DNA from: Tetraselmis striata
Taxonomy: Eukaryota > Chlorophyta > Chlorodendrophyceae > Chlorodendrales > Chlorodendraceae
Assembly: GCA_006384855.1 (NCBI GenBank)
Contig: VCJN01003432.1
Coordinates: forward strand, 1 to 64,000
DNA: 64,000 bases
Direction of reading: 5' to 3'
How positions within the stretch are numbered: position 1 is the first letter of the stretch; each line of letters starts with the position of its first letter. A program made the position numbers and the translations under genes. Below the pieces are notes generated by a model. That model worked only from the letters and a program-made list of their open reading frames with translations, was not told the DNA's origin and did not search any database. Positions 20,381-29,210 of the stretch are shown piece by piece.

Positions 20381-20907
20381 CAGCAGCAGCGGCAGGGGCG
20401 GCAGCAGGAGTAGCTGCAACCGTCGGAAACGGCCCGCCGGCGCCGGTCTCGGAGGACGATGTGATGGGTGTGGGGGAGGACCCCGTTGGCGAAGACGGTA
20501 TGGATATCGACGCGCCTGCGTGGCCGCCGGCGGACGTGGAAGCTGCCGATGAGGGCGTGATACGGAAAGGCGATCCCAGTGACTTCTACATGAAGGTCAT
20601 CGCCAAGAAGTTCCGGGGAGTATGGCACTACGGCGTGATAACCGGCGTCGTTACCGAGTGGGTGTTGGAGGACTACGGCGGGGCGACCCAGTGGCGCGCT
20701 GTTTTCGAGGACGGTGACATTGTGGATCTTCTGCGTTCAGAGGTGAGTGGGCCCGGCCTGCGTGCGGGTGGCACCACTCAACTGCGGTTGTATGGAATCA
20801 CACGCACCCGCCCGGTCGGCGTGGCAGGTTGTGGAGGCTATGGCGGCTGCCCAGGAGCACCCCCCTGTGGATGCGGACGGGGAGGCTCGCTTGGTAACCG
20901 TCCATGA
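20365..20907 (+). CDS. Tudor/Agenet-like segment of the right CACTA-like gene
   Basis: After an alanine run the frame reads VGEDPVGEDGMDID, FYMKVIAKKFRGVWHYGVI, WRAVFEDGDIVDLLRSEV and LRLYGITRTRPVGV. The middle looks like a single Tudor/Agenet-type barrel, a chromatin- or peptide-reading fold; the assignment is by pattern only. It matches the left copy up to GEARLVTV at about 20905. After that the two elements differ completely until about 22200. Confidence 0.55.
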   Translation: MAAAVAAAAAGAAAGVAATVGNGPPAPVSEDDVMGVGEDPVGEDGMDIDAPAWPPADVEAADEGVIRKGDPSDFYMKVIAKKFRGVWHYGVITGVVTEWVLEDYGGATQWRAVFEDGDIVDLLRSEVSGPGLRAGGTTQLRLYGITRTRPVGVAGCGGYGGCPGAPPCGCGRGGSLGNRP

Positions 20908-21029
20908 AGGCGATGACTTGTCCAGTGAATCACGCACCTTGCCCGGCGTGCGTTCAACACAACCCGGCTGGCGGAGGCCAAGCACAACACTGGCTGCCAT
21001 GGCGTGTGCCATGTGCATGTGGTCCTAGG

Positions 21030-21600
21030 CTATGTCAGCATGGTCAACCTCTTCCCCCTCGCGCCGTTCCACCTGTTTTTCTTTGGCTTGGGAAGGGACT
21101 TCTGGAGGAAATTTGTCACCGTGCAGGGCCACATTGGATTCCGAGCTATGAAGCAGGAAGACCGGCGCCAGGCTTTAGTCCCGATACCCAGCAACTTTGG
21201 ACGCGGGTTGCGCCCTTCGTTTGCGGTGTCCAAGAAGTCGAAAGGTAACCCCCCCCCCCCCCCCCCCCGGGCGTGGGCGTGGGCGTGGGCATGACGGCAA
21301 TCCCCGTCCATGACTGCACGGTCAGGCAAGGTGACGGTGCAGTCCGGCTGGGTCATGGAGGACTGCTTGCACCTTATGGAAACATTTTCCATTCTTAACG
21401 CTGGTCCGCTGTTCGAGGAGGCCCGGGTGAAGGCGATCATGACCGAGAAGGAGCTTCGCGTCCCCAGGCGGTGCTTGGGCACATGTACAAGCGCATGCAA
21501 GGAGCTGCGTGGTTCGTCACGCGTTGGGGGTTGCAGAATGTGGTGACGGAGGAGGACGGCCCCGAGCGCAAGGCGCAGGTGGACGCGCTCACTAGGGAGG
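21030..21600 (+). CDS. Probable transposase core fragments of the right CACTA-like copy
   Basis: Frames with coding character are 21004-21250 (LFPLAPFHLFFFGLGRDFWRK, QGHIGFRAMKQEDRR) and 21310-21475 (SGWVMEDCLHLMETFSILNA, FEEARVKAIMTEKELRVPRR). In a third frame, 21471-21600 reads HMYKRMQGAAWFVTRWGLQN. They are separated by a C tract and a GGGCGT repeat (21250-21295), which looks like an intron, and by frame changes. The hydrophobic-aromatic block resembles the section of CACTA transposases that follows the catalytic region. I could not locate the catalytic acidic residues with confidence. This cassette is absent from the left copy. Confidence 0.35.
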
Positions 21601-21616
21601 GGAGGACTCTAGACCC

Positions 21617-22195
21617 AGCGCGGCGCCAAGGCGCGGCGGCCGGGGCAGCGCGGCGCCAAGGCGCGGCGGCCGGGGCAGCGCGGCGCCAAGGCGCGGCGGC
21701 CGGGGCAGCGCGGCGCCAAGGCGCGGCGGCCGGGGCAGCGCGGCGCCAAGGCGCGGCGGCCGGGGCAGCGCGGCGCCAAGGCGCGGCGGCCGGGGCAGCG
21801 CGGCGCCAAGGCGCGGCGGCCGGGGCAGCGCGGCGCCAAGGCGCGGCGGGCCGGCCAGGCGGCGGCCGGGCAGCGCGGCGCCAAGGCGCGGCGGCCGGGG
21901 CAGCGCGGCGCCAAGGCGCGGCGGCCGGGGCAGCGCGGCGCCAAGGCGCGGCGGCCGGGGCAGCGCGGCGCCAAGGCGCGGCGGCCGGGGCAGCGCGGCG
22001 CCAAGGCGCGGCGGCCGGGGCAGCGCGGCGCCAAGGCGCGGCGGCCGGGGCAGCGCGGCGCCAAGGCGCGGCGGCCGGGGCAGCGCGGCGCCAAGGCGCG
22101 GCGGCCGGGGCAGCGCGGCGCCAAGGCGCGGCGGCCGGGGCAGCGCGGCGCCAAGGCGCGGCGGCCGGGGCAGCGCGGCGCCAACGCGAGTGGGA
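21617..22195. repeat. 30-bp GC-rich minisatellite, about 19 units
   Basis: The unit is CAGCGCGGCGCCAAGG followed by CGCGGCGGCCGGGG. Units are almost identical except for one rearranged unit near 21846-21885. The array stays open in several frames, giving a repeating GAAAGAARRQ peptide on + and LGAALPRPPR on -, which I do not treat as a gene. Shorter, related arrays lie at 14935-14965, 38820-38885 and 56094-56225. Confidence 0.9.
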
Positions 22196-22361
22196 TGGGC
22201 GGGGCAGCGGTTGCTACCGAGTGAGGCGTAGCATCGTTTGCAGTAGCAACGCAGCCTTTCCGGTTGCATAGTGTGACACCGCCTGGATGTAACCCAGCAG
22301 TACGCGCAAAGTGCAAGTGTTACACGTCCGTGTGCCCCACCCAATGACATTGCGCCCGACC

Positions 22362-22980
22362 TCACTGACGGCATGTCTCGCTCTCCTTCAGCTCCTGGGC
22401 CGTCCGCCGCCTCACCTTGCGCACCCCACCAGCCGCGCGTGCCTTCTCGGAAGCCTCACACATGGCGGCGCGAGTCGAGTCGTGGAACGCGTCCCTGACA
22501 TGGCGGAACTCCGCCCTCACCGTGGCCGTGGTCGGGCAGGGGACTGCCCGCTGATGGGTCGCCATGCATGGGTACTTGGGGCCGCACAAAGCCGGGGTGC
22601 CGTCGCAGCAACACTCCCAGTCCGTACGTTGGCCGCAGTCCACGCACATGATAGTGCATGTGGCCGCCTCCCGCCACTGCTCGTAGTGCTCCGGTCAACA
22701 TGGCGACGAGCAAGTCGGCATGTCCCGCAGGTGGCTGCGGGGCGGGTGGCGCGAGCACAGCCTCGCTCGCCTCAACAACCCCCTCAGCCCGATCAGTCGC
22801 CTCGACCACGGCCTCCTCCGCCTCCTGACGCGGCGCACCAGGCGCATCATCGTCGCCTGGCAGGGCGCCCCCCCCCCGCAACGGCGCCGTCGGCGGTGGC
22901 CGACGCCGTCGTGGCGGGGTGTTGTGAGGAGGTGGCCCTAGACATAGGTGGGGCCGGCACCGCCATGTGTTGCTCCACAT
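22362..22980 (-). CDS. Conserved cysteine-rich transposon protein, right copy
   Basis: The minus-strand frames 22456-22980 (acidic LPGDDDAPGAPRQEAEEAVV, HADLLVAMLTGALRAV) and 22362-22649 (DCGQRTDWECCCDG, LCGPKYPCM, VRAEFRHVRDAFHDSTRAA) together match the left copy's 4012-4623. The left copy has roughly 26 extra bases where these two frames meet. One invariant Cys of the left copy is Tyr here. Convergent to the zinc-finger gene. Function is unknown; the Cys cluster suggests zinc binding. Confidence 0.5.
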
Positions 22981-24102
22981 GCGGTGCGGATCCTGACGCG
23001 ACAGCTCCGTCGCACCAGTACCGGCGCCGGCACCCCACGCCTGCTGGGCTCACCACCAACCGGCATGTTTCCTTTGGGAGGCGGTTCATCCGCGTCGGAG
23101 GTGAGCGGCGGTGCCAGTGTGGGTGTCGATACTGCCCGGCCATTAGGGCTCCCGCCGCATGCCGCTCCGCCGACCCACGCCGCGGCGTGTGCTGCGCCCC
23201 GCATAGTCGCCTCGAATATATTATACATGACGCGGGGACGGGGGGGGGGGGGGGGGGATTCGTGCGTTTCGTATGTCGGCGGAACGGCGTGCGAAGCTGC
23301 GGCTGGCAAAGGTGGTGGAAGTAAGCGTGGCGGCGTCGGCGGCGTATTACCGTGCGTGCATGCGTGCGCAACCCCGCGGCAGCAAGCCCCGGACTCGGCG
23401 TGTGCCGGCGGCAGAGCTGCGAAGCCATGGACACGGTACGGGATGCCAAGTCTGGCTAAGCAACTGCCGAGGCTGGCGGCTTAACCCCCATGTCCGGCGG
23501 TTGAGGGACGGAAAGTGCGTAGAAGTTGATCGGCAAAGCGGGCATATGAGCTTGGCTGTGCTAGGTTCCTATTAAGTAATGGCGGTTTGTGCTAAGTAAT
23601 TCGTAGGGGTGGACCATGCAGCGCAGGTAGGGGGCGGTATAAATGAGGCCGGGCACATATACTGCTCCACGAAACGACACTGTCGCACGTGTAGTTGAAT
23701 AGACCCCCCCCCCCCCCCCCCCCCCCACCCACCCCCCGCCGGGTCGGCCCGCCGGGTCGGCCCGCCGACCCGCCACGGCATGTAATATCTGTCATGCATC
23801 GCCGGGGTATGTGTGAGTGGATGCCCCGCCGCCACATCCCCCCCCCCCCCCCCCCCCCACCCCCCCATTTACACTTGTGCACTCATTAAGTTTGGGCTGG
23901 TTTCGGAGCAGTACATGTACGTATGTATATACATACAATGGAACGTAGGACCTGCGCGGAAAGAGGCGGGGCTGGCGGAGTGCGTTGGGGGTGCGTAGAC
24001 TAGCGTGTTGGTGAGATTCGGGGTGCATCGGACGCCGGATGCCCATCCACCCAGCGTAAAAGGCGCGTACGTAATATTCACACTAAATTAACACGCAAAT
24101 GT

Positions 24103-24760
24103 GTGAAAACCGGCGGACATTCCGTGCCGGATGGGTGGGAATACGGCGTCCGATGCAGCCAAAACCCCAGCAACACGCTATTCTATGCACCGCCAATGCA
24201 CTCCGCCAGCACCGCCTCATTCTCCGTCGATTTCGAAAACGCCTTCACATTATCCACCGCTAATAATTGCAATTGCCACCGTGTAATGTTGTCACGATGT
24301 GCGCACACAACAACACTTACTACCGGTTCCGACGCGGATGGAGGCGAGGCTTGCGGAGTGCGTTGGGGGTGCGTAGACTAGCGTGCTGCAAATAATTGGG
24401 GTGCATCGGACGCCGGAAGCCCATCCACCCGGCGTAAAAGACGCGTAATATTCACACTATAGTAACACACACATGTGTGAAAACCGGCGTACATTCCGTG
24501 CCGGATGGGTGGGAATACGGCGTCCGATGCAGCCAAAACCCCAGCAACACGCTATTCTATGCACCGCCAATGCACTCCGCCAGCACCGCCTCATTCTCTG
24601 TCGATTTCGAAAACGCCTTCACATTATCCACCGCTAATAATTGCAATAGCCACCGTGTAATGTTGTCACGATGTGCGCACACAACAACACTTACTACCGG
24701 TTCCGACGCGGATGGAGGCGAGGCTTGCGGAGTGCACTGGCGGTGCATAGACTAGCGGGA
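24103..24760. repeat. Tandem 374-bp repeats inside the right CACTA-like copy
   Basis: Two units (24103-24476 and 24477-24760, the second partial) repeat the same 92-residue frame with a few changes. A diverged third unit precedes them (23890-24100). Inverted relative to the left-copy repeats at 2.1-2.85 kb. Confidence 0.8.
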
Positions 24761-25049
24761 GACTAGATCCATTGTCGCTTACTTACAAGCACGGGCGGTG
24801 CTGCCAGACCTGATCGTCTACGGCCGATATAATATTCACACTATATTAACATCGGTGCACACCGCCGCACACCGCCGCACACCGCCGCACAACGCTGCGC
24901 GCGCGCATTCGTCGCGCACATATACGCGCGCCCTACCGCACACATTATCCCGGATTCACTCGCCGTATCCATTACGCCGTGCTACTTCAACAATAAACAT
25001 TGCGAAATTACACCGACACAATGCCGCACCGACTAGCTCTTGACAATAC

Positions 25050-25784
25050 GTGCATATAAATAGTAGTGGCGCGCTGCTCCTCGCCTCCGATGTGTCGTTG
25101 ACTGCTGCGGAAGGCGGTCGTCGACTGGGTGTTAGTTTCTCCACCTCGCCCCCCCCCCCCCCCCTTCACCGCTCACAGCGCCATGGCCGACCTCGCCCCC
25201 CCGGGCAAAAGTGGGCGGCGAGCCTTGTTGTCTCGCGTGTCCGCGCCGCCGGCATCGAGGAGGACGAGAAAGACATGAGGAAACGCGTGACAAGGTGGGC
25301 GCGCAACAAAACACTCCATCCTCCACATTAGCACGCACCCACTCGTGGCTAACTTGTGCCGCGCGCAGGTTCGTCCAGGAGCGCCGTAAGGCCCACCTCA
25401 ACGCCAAGGCTTCCACAGTGCCAGCGGCGCAACTCGTGGTGGCCGAGGAGGCCGCATCCTCAGCCGCTTAAAGGCGAAACGATTGTGGCTTGTTGTTGTT
25501 GTCTGGGCACAAGGGGGCGTCCCGACGCGAAGGCAAGGAAGCTCATGGCGGCGTCGTCGACGGCACAGCCTCCCGGGGTGGTGAAGACACTGACGGATGA
25601 CAAGAAGCGGAAGAGGCCAGTGAAGAAACGCCGAGGTAAGAAACTGACGGTCGCGGAGTCGGAGGCGGAGGCGGAGGCGGAGGCGGAGGCGGAGGCGGAG
25701 GCGGAGGCGGAGGCGGAGGCGGAGGCAGCGAGATCGTCGAAGCGGAGGGTCCCCCGGGCACGCAAGAACAAGAACAAGCAGTAG
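25050..25784 (+). CDS. Transposon basic protein with Glu-Ala repeats, right copy
   Basis: Two or three frames share coding character: 25050-25331 (MHINSSGALLLASDVSL, then IEEDEKDMRKRVTRWARN), 25360-25471 (RRKAHLNAKASTVPAAQLVV) and 25520-25784. The last ends in TLTDDKKRKRPVKKRRGKK, a Glu-Ala run and KKRRV/KNKNKQ-type basic residues. The left copy has the same series on its minus strand. The small gaps between frames look like introns or indels. This is probably a nuclear DNA-binding accessory protein of the element, but the function is not known. Confidence 0.4.
25661..25727. repeat. GGCGGA hexamer array
   Basis: About eleven tandem hexamers, a longer array than the left-copy equivalent at 680-725. 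Confidence 0.85.
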
Positions 25785-26478
25785 CCCCCGCCCCCTTACC
25801 CCCCTCCCCTCACTCCCCTGGCGGGAGCGGCGGGGGGGGGGGGGGGGGGAGGGGGCGGCGGGGGGACCACGCCCGCCCCCCCCCCCCCCCCCCCCCCCGG
25901 GCCACATTCCCCGATGGCAGCTGTCGCGAATATTGTAATTCAATCATTCTTCGGCAAACCGCTGCCTGCCCCCGCCCTACCCCTCGCGAATATTTATGTA
26001 ACGTGAGCACTCTTTGGCAAAACATGGCAGCCAAACCGCCCATCTGATGACCTTTGATCGGACGGCTGGCAGGCCCGTTCAGCAGTACTAGCTATAATGT
26101 ACACAAAATTCCCCAGTGTTACCAAATACGTACGGCTGCGATTTGCGCTCCCATGTACTAATAGTCGTAGTTATCCACAGGACCACTCGTCATCGTGCCC
26201 GGGTACCGGGTACCGGGTACTAGATACCCGGTACCGGCTCAATAAATATATCGCGTACTACCCGGTACTACACGGACAACCTTGTACCTTATACGTCAGT
26301 GCCATGTAACAATTTACCGGGCTAGTACGACTACCAGAATGATGACAAAAAGGATTTATCGCCCGCCGGCAATAACGCCGGATGTACTCGCACGTAACTG
26401 GATGGACGTGCCGCCACCAGCAGCAGCCTTCACGGATAAATAATAGTCGCTAGTAGTAGTGCTTCGTCACCCGTATGT

Positions 26479-26498
26479 CACATCTGAATCTCACAGTG
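26479..26498. repeat. CACTA-like terminal inverted repeat, right end
   Basis: CACATCTGAATCTCACAGTG, followed by the TAT duplication at 26499-26501. Confidence 0.9.
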
Positions 26499-26501
26499 TA
26501 T

Positions 26502-26577
26502 CGTGTCTTGTCTGCCAAATACCCCGCCCGCTTTCCTGAACGAATCCCGTAAGGCTACTTTTTGGGCTGGGATGGAA
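26502..26577 (+). pseudogene. Last codons and polypurine-like tract of the interrupted chromovirus
   Basis: The chromovirus frame broken at 19558 continues here through 17 codons to a TAA. A purine-rich stretch (GGGCTGGGATGGAA) then precedes TGTTAGG at 26578, which is the expected arrangement of polypurine tract and 3' LTR start. Confidence 0.6.
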
Positions 26578-26916
26578 TGTTAGGATTACCATCATAACCC
26601 TGCCCGCATACCTATACCCACACACCTATACCGGCATACTCATACCACTCCCTTGTACTAACGCAAGAGCACGCAACCAAGCTGTCCATCAGCCCACATA
26701 CATATGCTTGCCACATGCATGTTACATGCTCGCCACACGCTCACCACACGCATGCCACAACATGCTCGCCACATGCCATACTTTCACCAGCCATGGCATC
26801 CCGATGACCCGCTGATGACAACAAACCTAGATTTCATACATGAACCTAAATGCCTACATGCAAACCGACTGCCAAACGGATAGTGGTACAAAACCCGTGT
26901 ATGCCTTGGCATAATG
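26578..26916 (+). repeat. Possible 3' LTR of the chromovirus
   Basis: It begins TGTTAGG right after a purine tract and runs to a TAACA at 26916. There is no second copy in the window to confirm it. It contains several CATGCCACA-like repeats (26690-26780). No gene is visible. Confidence 0.35.
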
Positions 26917-26970
26917 TAACAATTGTCCTTTACTTCACTGTAATTCCTTGTGTATTCTAAAGTTCCGCGC

Positions 26971-27743
26971 CTAAAGCTTACATCGAACGAAGACGCGACG
27001 CTCGTAGTCCCTCATGAGGTCCCAAAAAATCGCGGAACCCAGATGCTCAGAAGCAGGCTGAAAGTGATGGGCTCGTAGCACGTCCAAAACACATCGGGCA
27101 CCGTGCACACGCTTGACCTCACTAAGCCTCCGTAGGAAGGTCAAACGAAAGCGAAACGTCTTGTCGATGGCTTCGGCGTGGTTCCGAGCTCTCGTGAGGT
27201 AGGGGGTGAGGTCCCGACTTGCAGTAGGGACGTAAGGCATCAACTCGTCGAGAGCCACGAAAAGTGCGGCCATGTGGGCGCCAAAGCACGACATCCATAG
27301 ATACTCCTCCTGGGCCGCGGCAGACGCCGGCTATATCATGCTTGAGGTACTCGTTCGTTAGGTTGTTGCTCAAGGGGAAGAGTCCAGGCACACGGCTGAC
27401 TGGTCGAACGGCCTCGTAACCAGACTCTGCTCGCTGCAGTAGCTCTGGCACCGCGAGGTAGTCATCCTCGTCACTCACGGATTCTGCTCCGACACGGCCG
27501 CTCTGGGCTAGCTCTAGCAAGTCGGGGTGCTCTGCGGCTCCCCCGTTGCCTGTCGGCTGTCCCGTGATGCGCTACCCGGAACCGGAACCATGTGCCCCTT
27601 GCTTCTCCATCAACAACGCGCTCACGAGCCGTCAATTGAGCCAACGCTGTTGCAAGCTCGCGCAGTAATGTAGACTGGGCCTTCACGTCTGAGTGTAGCG
27701 ACTCGAGCGTCGGCTCAACAACGGGTTCTTCTCCATCTGGCAT
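26971..27743 (-). pseudogene. Broken retroelement-like ORF (gag-like), unassigned
   Basis: On the minus strand a first frame starts at 27743 (MPDGEEPVVEPTLESLHSDV), with a heptad-like Leu pattern (LLRELATALAQL) suggesting a short coiled coil. A second frame (27520-27330) reads SVSDEDDYLAVPELLQR and FPLSNNLTNEYLK. A third (27294-26971) reads MAALFVALDELMPYV and DKTFRFRLTFLRRL and ends RRVFVRCKL. Joined by two frameshifts, they would make one protein of about 250 residues. The size, the N-terminal coiled coil and the transposon setting suggest a gag-type protein, but there is no zinc knuckle. The noncoding sequence just after it (26917-26990) resembles 42793-42860. Confidence 0.35.
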
Positions 27744-27782
27744 GGTAACGCACGGACGTACGGATGAGAATATCACATACAT

Positions 27783-28873
27783 GTGGTGAGCCGGGTGTGG
27801 TCTTGAACAACCTGGGGTGACCTTGCTCGCAACAGGTTATGAGACAGTTTTAACATCGCTGCGTGTAACGCACCGAAAACCGGAAGATGGCATGCATGCT
27901 CAATTGTTATGGCTACGAACTTTTATGTTACTCGTGGTGCACCCAAAAAGGGCGCAACGACAGTGCCTAGTTCCCGTACCACTAAGCAGCACTTGTAGCT
28001 GAAAAGCGGTTAGGTCAAGGGAGGAAACCCCATAAACTAGTTTAGATCATAACGCAGCGAATACTGCGATATTATTGGTTGAGAAGTTTACGCTCTCCGC
28101 TAAATCGATCACCAAATATACCCAAGAGGATAGACAACGCTCCTGCGACTCGCTGACACGCGGGCCGGTGATTCCGTGCCGCCGCGCCCTGGTCAACAGC
28201 GGAATTGCGAGCCGTATCCGCCCTAGATTGGCCACTGCTCACTGCCACTTGACCCACCCCGATGCCGCTTCCCGCTAATACAGGGTAGTCACTATGTCCT
28301 CGCGTGGCACAGGGGATGGTAGTTTCGCTCGCGCTTAGCGGCACCAACGGCGGTCGGCCGAGAAGGGTGCCCGCGCCTCCGGTTCCCTACTCGTTAATCC
28401 TCGCCGCCTGTCCTCAGCTCACCGCTGCCTCGACGCAGCATACGACCGGGCGAAACCGGGGCGCGCGGCGAGGTTACTACTGGTGGGGTCATGCTGCCCG
28501 ATCATGGCGGTGGTGGCTGTGGATCTTGTGCATTGTGCGACGCAAGGCCGCGCCGCGGGGTCATACATGCATTCCGCGTAACGTTTGTTGAGGTTTTTTC
28601 ATTTCTAATTTCCCCCCGAAAAGTATCCGTTACGGTTTGTGATGAGTATTCCGGAATAATCGTCACGCCGGGAAGTGACGCCTCGATCTACGTGGCACGT
28701 TCTTGTGCAGTAGCGTGTCGCAAGCGTCTTCTATCCTTCGACACTGCGAGTCTCGTTGTGTGACTTGATTCGATGTGGCGTCTAACTAATGTACAGGTAT
28801 GGGGTGCGTATTATTCCGGCCCGATCTTGGACTACCCATATATATAATCCATAGACGCTGAAATGTAACAACT
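27783..28873. other. No recognisable gene
   Basis: Short frames only. The end at 28873 reads TGTTACATT on the minus strand, as does 26916, which could be paired retroelement starts, but the following bases do not match each other. A TATATATA stretch lies at 28838-28846. Confidence 0.4.
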
Positions 28874-29210
28874 AGTCCTTATCCGCTACACAACTACAAA
28901 TGCGTTTCTTACTGTGCAAGACTTTGTGGGGGGGGGGGGGGGGGGGGGGCTTCCGATGTAAAGAACAAGAGCGCATGCCTAATGCTGAGTGGCAAGTACG
29001 TTGATGACGGTGAGTGGCAGGTACATTAATGATGGTGAGCGTCTGTCTGCCATAGCCAACATGATTGAATGCCCTATCTTGTTCTGCTCACACACGTCAG
29101 TCTTGCTGCCGAGGAGGTGATGAGTTGCATCATAACCGCATTGGCTTCTGCCACTACTGTGTGTGATACCCCACGCAGATAGGGCTAGTGTGCACGTCAG
29201 CCAAGTTCCG

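Larger units (their letters stand above)
19559..26498 (+). mobile_element. CACTA-like DNA transposon, complete right copy
   Basis: The ends are inverted repeats starting CACTGTGAGATTCAGATGTG (19559-19578 and 26479-26498), flanked by a 3-bp duplication TAT (19556-19558 and 26499-26501). TIRs beginning CACT with 3-bp duplications are the signature of the CACTA superfamily. The element sits inside the last exon-like stretch of a chromovirus. It carries a zinc-finger/Agenet-like gene on +, a GC-rich minisatellite (21617-22195), a convergent cysteine-rich gene on - (22362-22980), tandem 370-bp repeats, and a basic-protein gene on + (25050-25784). Confidence 0.85.

Noticed and set aside
21471..22374. 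Long open frames of 235-266 residues on both strands
   Set aside because: They are produced by the 30-bp minisatellite, whose unit length is a multiple of three and has no stops in several frames.
28075..28763. Three + strand frames downstream of the decarboxylase gene
   Set aside because: Composition is not coding-like, no homologous frame exists elsewhere in the window, and no splice pattern was found.
26578..28873. A second full LTR retrotransposon on the minus strand
   Set aside because: Both 26916 and 28873 start TGTTACATT, but the sequences diverge after nine bases and no primer-binding site was found, so paired LTRs are not supported.
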